From: Pseudomonas sp. SORT22
GTDB taxonomy: Bacteria > Pseudomonadota > Gammaproteobacteria > Pseudomonadales > Pseudomonadaceae
Assembly: GCF_018417635.1 (NCBI RefSeq)
Contig: NZ_CP071007.1
Coordinates: 2,542,501 to 2,606,500 of the forward strand
DNA: 64,000 nt
Direction: 5' to 3'
The notes under the pieces were generated by a model. That model saw nothing but the letters and a program-made list of their open reading frames with translations, was not told where the DNA came from and did no database searches. The position numbers and the translations under genes were made by a program. The number at the start of each line of letters is the position of its first letter. The stretch's first letter is position 1. Shown piece by piece: positions 1 through 7,656 of the stretch.

Positions 1-1206
1 CAACACCTCGCAATCGCCCTCGCAACACGCCAGCAACTCCCCCAGCAACACCCCGAACGCCAGCACCTCGATCCGCTGCAGCGCTTCAGTCGCCACGCTG
101 CCATCCAGCGGATGGAACGACGCCGCGCCAAAGTCCCCCAGCAAGCAGTCGCCATGCTCGTCACACAGCACGTTGTGCGCATACAGGTCGCCATGGGTGA
201 TGCCGTGCCCGTGCAAATGCGCGCCTACCGCTGCAATGGCAGCGGCCAGGCGCCGCACGCTGGCAAGGCGCAAACGCCGCTCGGGCGGATAACAGTCGCG
301 GGTGCATGAATCCAGGCTCGGCGGCCCGGCCAGGTTGAACCAGCTCGGCTCGATCAACTGCATCACCAGCGCCGGCAGTTGCTGCGGGCGGTTGTCGATA
401 CGCCCGGCCAGGCGCACCAGTTGCGGGTGATCGCCAGCGGCAATGCAGGCGCTCATTTCGTTGAGCGGCAAGCCGTCGCTGGTGATCTCGCCCTTGTACA
501 GCTTGACCGCCACTGGCGCGCTCTGCTGCTGCCAGCGCGCCTGGTGAATGACCCCGGACGCGCCCTGGCCCAATACCTGTTCAAGGTCGATCTGCTGCCA
601 GTCAATCACCTGGCAATGGCCAGGATCTTGCGGTGTGCAGTAGCCCGCCGCCATGGGGTTGCCGGCGTAGGCCAGCCAGGCCAGGCGCGGCATCTGCAGC
701 AACCAGTCGGGCAGGGCCGGCAGCCGGTTGGCCGAAAGGCGCAGCAGTTCAAGCCTGGTGCAGCGCGCAAGGCTTGCCGGCAGTTCGCGCAGGCGGTTGC
801 CGGCAAGCATCAGCTTTTGCAGGTGCGGGCAATCGCCCAGGGCTTCGGGCAGGGTTTCGATGCGGTTGTCGGTCAGCACCAGGGCCCGCAGCCGTGGTGG
901 CAGCGCCGCGCCGCTGACCTGCTCGATCTGGTTGCTCTTGAAACCGACCATTTCCAGCATCGGGCACTGGCCGATGCCTTCGGGCAGGTGGCGAAAGCGG
1001 TTTTGCGAGCAGAACAGCACCTTGAGCTGGTGCAGCCGGCCCAGGTCCTCGGGCAGGTCGCTTAGGTTGTTACCGGTCAGGTTGAGTACCTGCAGGCTGT
1101 CGGCCAGGTCGAAAATTTCCCGGGGGAAGTGTTCCAGCCCGCAGGCCAGGTCGAGGCGGGTAATGCCCGCCAGACGGCCGGCTTTGAGGTCTTCAAGGGT
1201 ATGCAT
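1..1206 (-). CDS. Leucine-rich-repeat protein kinase (C-terminus cut by window edge)
   Basis: I translated the minus strand from the ATG at 1206; the frame stays open to base 1, so about 402 residues are visible and the C-terminus lies outside. Residues ~15-195 are leucine-rich repeats (LQVLNLTGNNLSDLPEDLG, then four or five similar units). They are followed by a protein-kinase domain with glycine loop LGQGASGVIH, VAVKLY lysine, an αC glutamate, catalytic loop THGDLYAHNVL (HGD in place of HRD) and LGDFGAAS. All catalytic positions look intact, so it should be an active Ser/Thr-type kinase. The LRR half probably binds a protein partner. LRR-kinases of this layout are known in Pseudomonas; substrate unknown. 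It is divergent from the acyl-CoA synthetase gene. Confidence 0.85.
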   Translation of the reverse strand, partial: MHTLEDLKAGRLAGITRLDLACGLEHFPREIFDLADSLQVLNLTGNNLSDLPEDLGRLHQLKVLFCSQNRFRHLPEGIGQCPMLEMVGFKSNQIEQVSGAALPPRLRALVLTDNRIETLPEALGDCPHLQKLMLAGNRLRELPASLARCTRLELLRLSANRLPALPDWLLQMPRLAWLAYAGNPMAAGYCTPQDPGHCQVIDWQQIDLEQVLGQGASGVIHQARWQQQSAPVAVKLYKGEITSDGLPLNEMSACIAAGDHPQLVRLAGRIDNRPQQLPALVMQLIEPSWFNLAGPPSLDSCTRDCYPPERRLRLASVRRLAAAIAAVGAHLHGHGITHGDLYAHNVLCDEHGDCLLGDFGAASFHPLDGSVATEALQRIEVLAFGVLLGELLACCEGDCEVL

Positions 1207-1347
1207 GGGGGGGCGGCAGGCTCGTAAATAAACGCCGGTCATCATACCGGCAAGATGCGACTTAAGTCCCATGGCAGACTGACAACTGCGGTCCATACTC
1301 GAAGCTCGCCCTTTATTAATAACAACAAGTTCAGGGTTCTACATTCG

Positions 1348-3237
1348 ATGACATACCAGCACAGCTACGCCCGCTCCATCGCCGATCCTGCCGCCTTCTG
1401 GGCCGAACAGGCCGATCACCTGGCCTGGTACCGCAAGCCCCTGCAAACCCTTGTTGAAAATGCCGATGGCAGCCACCAGTGGTTCGCCGACGGCCGTCTC
1501 AACAGCTGCTACCTGGCCCTCGACCATCAGATCGAACAGGGCCGTGGCGAGCAGACCGCGCTGATCTATGACTCGCCGGTAACCGGCAGCCAGCAGCAGT
1601 TCAGCTACAACCAGCTGCGCGATGAAGTGGCGCGCCTGGCCGGCTTGCTGCGCGAGCTTGGGGTCGAGAAGGGCGACGGGGTGATCATCTACATGCCCAT
1701 GGTGCCCCAGGCGGCCATGGCCATGCTCGCCTGCGCGCGTATCGGCGCGGTGCATTCGGTGGTGTTTGGCGGCTTTGCCGCCAACGAGCTGGCGCTGCGC
1801 ATCGACGATGCCCGGCCCACCCTGCTGCTGACTGCTTCGTGTGGGCTGGAATTCGACCGGGTCGTCGACTACAAGCCGCTGGTCGACCGCGCCTTGCAGC
1901 TGGCCAAACACCAGCCGCGCCAGGTGCTGGTGCTGCAACGCCCGCAAGCCACCGCAACCCTGGTCGAAGGCCGCGACCTCGACTGGCTCGAAGCGGTGGC
2001 CACGGCCAGAGCAGTGGCGCCGGTGGAACTGGCCGCCGCTGACCCGCTGTACATCATGTATACCTCGGGCACCACCGGCAAACCCAAGGGGATCGTGCGC
2101 GAAAACGGCGGCAACGCCGTGGCCCTGAGTTTTGCCATGCGCCACATCTATGGCATGCAGGCGGGCGACGTGTGGTGGGGGATTTCCGACGTTGGCTGGG
2201 TGGTTGGCCATTCGCTGATCGTCTACGGGCCGCTGATGAATGGCTGCACCACGGTGTTCTACGAAGGCAAGCCGATCCGCACCCCGGATGCCGGCGCCTA
2301 CTGGCGGGTGGTCGAGCAGTACCGGGTCAACGGCCTGTTCTGCTCGCCCACCGCCATGCGCGCGATCCGCAAGGAAGACCCCGACGGCGAATTGCTGCGC
2401 CGCTATGACCTGAGCTCCCTGCGCCAGCTGTTTCTGGCCGGCGAGAAGCTTGATTCCAGCACCCATCAATGGCTGGAGGCCACCAGCGGCAAGACCGTCC
2501 ACGACCACTGGTGGCAGACCGAAACCGGCTGGCCGGTGACCGCACCGTGCGTGGGCATGGAGGGCAGTGCAGCGCGGCCGGGCTCGAGCAACCGGGCGGT
2601 GCCGGGCTACAACGTACAGGTACTGGATGATGACGGGCATCTGCTCGGCGCCAACCAGCAAGGCTCGATCGTCATTGCCTTGCCGCTGCCGCCTGGCTGC
2701 AGCCAGACCTTGTGGGGCGACCACCAGCGCTACCTGGATGCCTACCTGAAGACCTACCCCGGCTATTACCACACCGGCGACGGCGGCTATCTGGATGAAG
2801 ACGGTTTCGTCTACATCATGGGCCGCACCGACGACGTCATCAACGTCTCCGGCCATCGCCTGTCTACCGGCGAGATGGAAGACCTGGTGGCCCGCCATCC
2901 GGCGGTGGCCGAATGCGCGGTGATCGGCGTGCACGACGAGATCAAGGGCCAGGTGCCGCTGGCGCTGGTGGTGCTCAAGGACGGCCAGGACATTGCCCAG
3001 GCGCAGTTGCAGAGCGAGCTGGTGGCCAGCGTGCGCGAGCAGATTGGTGCGCTGGCCTGTTTCAACCAGGTGCGGGTGGTCAAGCGCCTGCCCAAGACCC
3101 GCTCGGGCAAGATCCTGCGCGCGGTGCTGCGCAAGATTGCCGATCAGCAGCCGTATACACCGCCTTCGACCCTGGATGATCCGGCGGTGTTGGTGGAGAT
3201 TGAAGCGGTGTTGGCGAGCCTGGCGCGGGTTGGGTAG
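1348..3237 (+). CDS. prpE: Propionyl-CoA synthetase (AMP-forming acyl-CoA synthetase)
   Basis: The 629-residue product activates a short-chain acid, most likely propionate, to its CoA thioester through an acyl-adenylate in the cytoplasm. Visible marks are the N-terminal ACAS domain, the AMP-binding signature YTSGTTGKPKG at residues 238-248, WWQTETGWP near the acyl pocket, YHTGDGG, and the C-terminal catalytic lysine in TRSGKILR (K588), which in this family is the site controlled by reversible acetylation. The frame is open 31 codons upstream, but MTYQHSY matches the usual family start. Length is typical of PrpE. No methylcitrate-cycle genes are adjacent, so it stands alone here. An acetyl- or butyryl-CoA synthetase role is less likely. 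Confidence 0.85.
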   Translation: MTYQHSYARSIADPAAFWAEQADHLAWYRKPLQTLVENADGSHQWFADGRLNSCYLALDHQIEQGRGEQTALIYDSPVTGSQQQFSYNQLRDEVARLAGLLRELGVEKGDGVIIYMPMVPQAAMAMLACARIGAVHSVVFGGFAANELALRIDDARPTLLLTASCGLEFDRVVDYKPLVDRALQLAKHQPRQVLVLQRPQATATLVEGRDLDWLEAVATARAVAPVELAAADPLYIMYTSGTTGKPKGIVRENGGNAVALSFAMRHIYGMQAGDVWWGISDVGWVVGHSLIVYGPLMNGCTTVFYEGKPIRTPDAGAYWRVVEQYRVNGLFCSPTAMRAIRKEDPDGELLRRYDLSSLRQLFLAGEKLDSSTHQWLEATSGKTVHDHWWQTETGWPVTAPCVGMEGSAARPGSSNRAVPGYNVQVLDDDGHLLGANQQGSIVIALPLPPGCSQTLWGDHQRYLDAYLKTYPGYYHTGDGGYLDEDGFVYIMGRTDDVINVSGHRLSTGEMEDLVARHPAVAECAVIGVHDEIKGQVPLALVVLKDGQDIAQAQLQSELVASVREQIGALACFNQVRVVKRLPKTRSGKILRAVLRKIADQQPYTPPSTLDDPAVLVEIEAVLASLARVG

Positions 3238-3242
3238 GGCTT

Positions 3243-3270
3243 TCATCGCGGGTCAAGCCAGCGCCCACAG
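3243..3270. repeat. REP-like single unit
   Basis: Variant of the Pseudomonas REP core (TCATCGCGGGTCAAGCC) just after the prpE stop and before the convergent zapE stop. Only one arm is present, so it is weaker than the paired units elsewhere in the window. Confidence 0.5.
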
Positions 3271-3273
3271 AAC

Positions 3274-4377
3274 TCAGCAGCCTGCCTGGCGCAACTGCCC
3301 CAACCGACTACGGGTGCGGGCCAGGTCGCTGGCGCTGCCGCTGCCGCCCAGGCTTGCGGCCAGCGGCAGGCTGCCGATCAGCACCAGGTGCTTGTCCTGG
3401 TCGTAGAGCACGTCCACCAGGTTGACGAAGCGCTGCTGGGCGGCAATCGAGCAGTCTTCAAGGTTCGGCAGGCAGTCGATGATCCAGTGGTCAAAACGCC
3501 GCGCCAGCTCCAGGTAGTCGATCACCGCGGTGGGTTGCTCGCACAGCTCGACAAAGTCAAAGCCCACGGTGCGCTGCTCGCTCAGGCGGGCGCGCAGTGT
3601 GCGCTTGCCTACCTCCAGTAAAACCGGCGCGTCACCCGGCTCGGGCAACTGCAGGGCCTGGCGCTGTTCGCGGCTGCCCGGCCACAGGTAATGGCCCTGG
3701 GTAAAGCGCTGCTGGCCAGCCGCGCCGGGCAGGCTGCGAAAGTCTTGCTCACCGCCGACTTCCAGCACCTGCATGCGGCTGTTGATCAGGCGGATCACCG
3801 GCTCGAAACGCTGGTGATACAACGGGTTGGGCAGCAAGCCTTGCGGCGCGTAGTTGGAGGTTACCAGGAGAAAAATCCGCCGCTCGAACAAGGCCTGAAA
3901 TAACCGGGTGATGAGCATGGCATCGCCGATGTCATGCACGTGGAACTCGTCGAAACACAGCACCTGGCAGTCGTCGAGCAACTCATCCAGGGTGCAGGCC
4001 AGGGCGTCGTCCTGCTGGCGATGATCAAACATGCCCTGGTGCAGGCGGGCGAAAAAGTCATGAAAGTGCAGGCGGCGCTTGCGCGCCTGGGGCAGGGCCT
4101 GGAAGAAACCGTCGAGCAGCCAGCTTTTGCCGCGCCCGACCGCGCCGTACAGGTAAAGGCTGCGCGCCTGGCCACTGTCGAGCCGCGCCGCCTCGGTAGC
4201 CATATGCTCGATGACCCGCAGCTGGCCGGCGCTCAGGGTGTAGCCGCGGGCCTGGGCCTTGGCGGCAAAATGCTGACGAACGGTCGCCGCCACGCTGTTG
4301 TCTTCGGCCACCGGCGTGCGCAAGCGACGCCAGGCGCGCAACGGCGAACGTATCCAGAAAGGGGGCAGGGCAGGCAA
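3274..4377 (-). CDS. zapE: Cell division protein ZapE / AFG1-family P-loop ATPase
   Basis: A 367-residue AFG1-like ATPase. Walker A is GAVGRGKS (residues 78-85) and Walker B is VLCFDEFHV (~139-147), followed by the family hallmark VTSNYAPQGLLPNPLYHQRF. In E. coli ZapE acts at the Z-ring during stress; the mitochondrial homologue assists membrane-protein turnover. Length fits the family. Pseudomonads can carry more than one AFG1-like gene, and this one starts with an unusual WIRSPLRAWRRLR segment, so it may be the paralogue rather than the main zapE. It is transcribed convergently with prpE and divergently from the Csu operon. Confidence 0.75.
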   Translation of the reverse strand: MPALPPFWIRSPLRAWRRLRTPVAEDNSVAATVRQHFAAKAQARGYTLSAGQLRVIEHMATEAARLDSGQARSLYLYGAVGRGKSWLLDGFFQALPQARKRRLHFHDFFARLHQGMFDHRQQDDALACTLDELLDDCQVLCFDEFHVHDIGDAMLITRLFQALFERRIFLLVTSNYAPQGLLPNPLYHQRFEPVIRLINSRMQVLEVGGEQDFRSLPGAAGQQRFTQGHYLWPGSREQRQALQLPEPGDAPVLLEVGKRTLRARLSEQRTVGFDFVELCEQPTAVIDYLELARRFDHWIIDCLPNLEDCSIAAQQRFVNLVDVLYDQDKHLVLIGSLPLAASLGGSGSASDLARTRSRLGQLRQAGC

Positions 4378-4490
4378 ACCGGGCTCCTCGGGGCAACGGC
4401 ACTCAAGGGCCAGCTTGAGCGAGGGCGGCTAATTTAACCAATATGAATAAGGCCGGCCAGCGATCTCTGAGCGGGATAAGTGATGGCTTC

Positions 4491-4517
4491 TATCGCGGGG
4501 CAAGCCCGATCCTACAG
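4491..4517. repeat. REP-like single unit
   Basis: TATCGCGGGGCAAGCCCGATCC, a single REP unit in the leader between zapE and the Csu operon. The rest of 4378-4619 holds no gene I can support and presumably contains the Csu promoter. Confidence 0.6.
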
Positions 4518-4619
4518 ATAGATCTTGTACGGGGCTTATACATTTCCCTGCAAACTGGCAGGTTTTTCCTTCACTGCTACCCTCAAGGTCAGATCACTCC
4601 TGCGTTGAAGGATGACAAG

Positions 4620-5147
4620 GTGAAGGGACGCTCTTTGGCGACGCTGCTCGGGCTGAGCATGGCCAGCACGGCAGGCGCCGCCGATTTCATGGTTGAAGTC
4701 AAAGTGCAAGTGGAGCGCGGCTGCCTGCTCATCCACCAGCCCCGCGATGCCGGCGCCCAGGCCTTGGGTGTGCTCGATTTCGGCCGCACGGCGCGGCTGG
4801 ACGACCCGGCCGGCCCGCTCAGCAGCCAGTTGCTCGCGCTACGCCCGCCACGCCTGGAATGCAACCCAGACACCGCTTACCAGGTGCAGGTCGATGGCGG
4901 CCAGCACGGCGGTATCGGCGAGGTGCGTTACCTGGCCAGCAACCAGCCTGCGGCGAAACCCATACCCTACCGTTTGTACCAGGACCCGGCCTGGCGCCTG
5001 CCGCTGCCGGTCAATGTTGCCCAGCATGCGCGGGTGCCCGATTCGGGCTCGGTGGCGCTGCCGTTGTATGCGCGTATCGAGCGCCTGGCCGAAGTGCCGG
5101 CGGTGGGGCGTTATTCGGACCTGCTCAAAGTCACCGTCACCTGGTAA
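4620..5147 (+). CDS. Csu-type spore coat U domain pilin subunit 1
   Basis: A 175-residue secreted subunit starting at GTG 4620. GAAGGA lies seven bases upstream, and this start gives a signal peptide (VKGRSLATLLGLSMASTAGA). The frame is open upstream but has no better start. The mature part has the spore-coat-U (SCPU) pattern: an early cysteine, a LDFGR motif, a second cysteine in RLECNPDTAYQVQVDGG, IPYRLY and a C-terminal LLKVTVTW strand. Such subunits polymerise by donor-strand exchange into thin adhesive pili. It is the most divergent of the four SCPU genes and lacks the usual glycine/serine-rich first strand. It is first gene of the operon 4620-10952. Confidence 0.75.
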   Translation: MKGRSLATLLGLSMASTAGAADFMVEVKVQVERGCLLIHQPRDAGAQALGVLDFGRTARLDDPAGPLSSQLLALRPPRLECNPDTAYQVQVDGGQHGGIGEVRYLASNQPAAKPIPYRLYQDPAWRLPLPVNVAQHARVPDSGSVALPLYARIERLAEVPAVGRYSDLLKVTVTW

Positions 5148-5179
5148 CCGGGGCGGCGCCTGCTAAAGGAACTGGCAGT

Positions 5180-5707
5180 ATGAAAGGGATAATGCTGTTG
5201 ACGCTTGGCCCGCTGCTGTTGCTCAGCCCCGATGCTTTCGCGGCCATGAGCGGGCATATCCAGGCGCGCCTGGTGATCAGCAGCGCCTGCCAGATCAGCG
5301 GCGGGCCGGGCACCCTGGAAACCCCAGGCGGCGGTGTACTGGATTTTGGCAGCCAGGGCCCGAGCTGGACCAACCCACTGCGTTCCGGCATCGAAGAGGC
5401 CACCGGTGACGGCCGCCTGCAGGTGCGCTGCAACCCGGCGGTGCGCGCCTTTACCGTGAGCATCAACGGCGGTGCCAACGGTGATGGCGCCACCCGGCGC
5501 CTGAGCAATGGCCGCGAGCTGATCCCCTATGAGCTGTCTGCCGACCCGTCGGGCCGGGCCCGTTACAACATCGGCCAGACCCGCAACTTTTCGGTCAGCA
5601 GCGCCGCGCAGATTCCGATTCCAATCTACGGTGCAGTAGTCGCCCATCCCAAGGCGCTACCGGCCGGCATTTACCGTGACACCCTGATGGTGACCCTGGA
5701 CTGGTAA
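5180..5707 (+). CDS. Csu-type spore coat U domain pilin subunit 2
   Basis: A 175-residue subunit. The start at ATG 5180 is fixed by AAAGGA ten bases upstream and by an immediate signal peptide ending near AFAAM. The SCPU domain shows the cysteine pair (SSACQISGG and LQVRCNPA), VLDFGSQGP, NGRELIPYELS and the terminal DTLMVTLDW strand used for donor-strand complementation. It lies 32 bases after subunit 1 in the same operon. It probably corresponds to a minor CsuA- or CsuB-like subunit. Confidence 0.8.
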   Translation: MKGIMLLTLGPLLLLSPDAFAAMSGHIQARLVISSACQISGGPGTLETPGGGVLDFGSQGPSWTNPLRSGIEEATGDGRLQVRCNPAVRAFTVSINGGANGDGATRRLSNGRELIPYELSADPSGRARYNIGQTRNFSVSSAAQIPIPIYGAVVAHPKALPAGIYRDTLMVTLDW

Positions 5708-5724
5708 TACGCAAGGAGTGACTC

Positions 5725-6258
5725 ATGCACCCGAACCTCTCACGCTTGATTTTCGCAGGCCTAGGCCTGGCGCTCGCCACCCAGGCCCAGGCGGCCACGG
5801 TAACCGGCAACATCACCGCCACCCTGACGCTGATCGCCAGTTGCCAGGTCAACGGGGGCGGCGGTGCCAGCGGCCTGAACTTCGGTACGCTGAACTTCGG
5901 TACCCAGGAAGCGCTGTTCACCACTGCCGGCGGGCAGGTGCTGGGCGGCGGCGGTGGCGCCATGAGCATCCTCTGCTCGAGCGGCACAGTGCCGGTGATC
6001 AAGGTGCGTGCCGGCGCCCACGACAGCCAGTCGCCCGGCGGCAGCCGCGCGCTCTACGATGGTGTGGCCAATTACGTGCCCTACGACTTCTACACCGATT
6101 CAGGGCATACCCAACTGCTGGTCATCGACGGCACCATCACCTTGCCGACCAGTACCGGCGTGGCCCAGACGGTTAACCTGTATGGCCAGGCCAAGGGCAA
6201 GGCGGGCCTGCCCGCCGGGGTGTACACCGACACGGTGGCGGTCGAGCTGAGCTTCTGA
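5725..6258 (+). CDS. Csu-type spore coat U domain pilin subunit 3
   Basis: A 177-residue pilin-like protein with a clear signal peptide (LALATQAQA) and SCPU domain: IASCQVNGGGG, LNFGTLNFGTQ, SILCSSG, YVPYDFYTD and terminal YTDTVAVELSF. Start ATG 5725 has AAGGAG upstream. Its repeated LNFGT motif and glycine-rich first strand make it a candidate for the major shaft subunit (CsuA/B-like). Secreted, then polymerised at the usher. Confidence 0.82.
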   Translation: MHPNLSRLIFAGLGLALATQAQAATVTGNITATLTLIASCQVNGGGGASGLNFGTLNFGTQEALFTTAGGQVLGGGGGAMSILCSSGTVPVIKVRAGAHDSQSPGGSRALYDGVANYVPYDFYTDSGHTQLLVIDGTITLPTSTGVAQTVNLYGQAKGKAGLPAGVYTDTVAVELSF

Positions 6259-6261
6259 ACC

Positions 6262-6765
6262 GTGCCCCGCGCCTTGCCTGCGCTGCTGGCCCTGGCCGCC
6301 TTCAGCGTACCGCTGCCCTTGGCGGCGGTGCTGACCAGTACCTTTCAGGTCAGCGCCACGGTGGCGGCCGGCTGCCTGGTGGTGGGCGGCGTGAGCAACT
6401 ACGGCAACCTCAATTTCGGCAGCTATTCGGCGCTGTCGACCAGCAGCGTCACCACCGCCCTGGGCGGCACCACGGTGACCCTGCAATGCACGCCAGGAGT
6501 GAGCTTGAGCATGAGCGTCGATGCCGGGCTGAACAGCGCCAGCGGCACGCGCAACCTCAAGCGCAGCAGCGGCACCTCGCTGGTGGCCTACCAATTGTTT
6601 CGCGACGCCGGCTTCAGCCAGAGCCTGGGCATCAACCAGAGCGTGGCGGTGAGCTACAGCGATCCGACCACGATCAAGTTGCCGGTTTACGCCCGGGCCC
6701 AGTTGACCGGCAACCTGCCGGCCGGCAGTTACACCGATGTGGTGCAGGTGGTGCTGACCTTTTGA
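6262..6765 (+). CDS. Csu-type spore coat U domain pilin subunit 4
   Basis: A 167-residue subunit beginning at GTG 6262, three bases after the preceding stop, so probably translationally coupled. Signal peptide LPALLALAAFSVPLPLAA is followed by an SCPU domain (VAAGCLVVGG, YGNLNFGSYS, VTLQCTPG, LVAYQLFRD, YTDVVQVVLTF). It is the fourth subunit gene before the chaperone; the well-studied Acinetobacter csu operon has three there. It may be a duplicated major or minor pilin. Confidence 0.82.
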   Translation: MPRALPALLALAAFSVPLPLAAVLTSTFQVSATVAAGCLVVGGVSNYGNLNFGSYSALSTSSVTTALGGTTVTLQCTPGVSLSMSVDAGLNSASGTRNLKRSSGTSLVAYQLFRDAGFSQSLGINQSVAVSYSDPTTIKLPVYARAQLTGNLPAGSYTDVVQVVLTF

Positions 6766-6805
6766 ACGGCGCCGCCGGATGAATATGACAATAAGGAGAG
6801 TGTGC

Positions 6806-7597
6806 ATGGAAGTAGGCGCCGGCAGTTCGCGCTTGAGCTACACCCTGTTGAGCTGCGCCCTGGCGCTGTTGTGCAGTGCGCCGTTGCAGGCCGCCACCTC
6901 GGTACTGATCTGGCCGATCGATCCGGTGCTGGAGGCCAATCAGAAAGCCGGCGCGCTGTGGCTGGAAAACCGTGGCGATGCGCCGGCCAACCTGCAGGTA
7001 CGGGTGTTCGCCTGGCGCCAGGGCGAGTTCGACGACCAGTACCAGGCCCAGCGCGAGATTATCGGCAGCCCGCCAGTGGCCAACATCGCCCCGGGGCAAA
7101 AGCAGCTGATTCGCCTGACCCGCACCGGCAGCTCGCCGGTGGGCCAAGAGCAGGCCTACCGGATCATCATCGATGAAATTCCCCCGGCCTTGCCGGCCGC
7201 GGCCAGCGCCGACAAGGCCCAGGCGGCGATCCGCTTCCAGATGCGTTATTCGGTGCCGCTGTTCGTCTATGGCGAAGGCTTGTGGGGCAAGCCTGACCCC
7301 AGTGGCCAGCGCGGTGACAGTGCGGTGGGCAAGCCGTTGCTGAGCTGGCGTCAGGTCTCTGTACAAGGCAAGCCCTATGTGGAAATCCGCAACAGCGGCC
7401 CGGTGCATGCGCGCCTGACTGACGTGGTGCTGCAGCAGGGCAGCCAGAGCCGGCCGCTGGTGGAGGGTTTGCTCGGCTATGTGCTGCCCGGCGCCAGCAT
7501 GCGCTGGCCGGCGCCGCAGCCGCTGGGCGCCGCTTCAGTGCTCAAGGGCCGGGTCAATGGCCAGGAGCCTGCGCAAACCCTGAGTCAGGGGCAATGA
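6806..7597 (+). CDS. Csu pilus periplasmic chaperone (CsuC-like)
   Basis: A 263-residue periplasmic pili chaperone. The ATG at 6806 is chosen because AAGGAG ends seven bases upstream; an in-frame ATG at 6779 lacks a ribosome site. After a signal peptide (LLSCALALLCSAPLQA) come two Ig-like domains: TSVLIWPIDPVLEANQKAG and LWLENRGDAPANLQVRVF (G1/F1 region typical of the archaic FGL chaperones), then the interdomain RYSVPLFVYGEG motif. It caps SCPU subunits in the periplasm and delivers them to the usher encoded downstream. Confidence 0.85.
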   Translation: MEVGAGSSRLSYTLLSCALALLCSAPLQAATSVLIWPIDPVLEANQKAGALWLENRGDAPANLQVRVFAWRQGEFDDQYQAQREIIGSPPVANIAPGQKQLIRLTRTGSSPVGQEQAYRIIIDEIPPALPAAASADKAQAAIRFQMRYSVPLFVYGEGLWGKPDPSGQRGDSAVGKPLLSWRQVSVQGKPYVEIRNSGPVHARLTDVVLQQGSQSRPLVEGLLGYVLPGASMRWPAPQPLGAASVLKGRVNGQEPAQTLSQGQ

Positions 7598-7656
7598 ACG
7601 ACAGCTAGCAGCACTACAGGGGCCAGGGAGGACCCGGTAATGGTCGGATACTGTGT

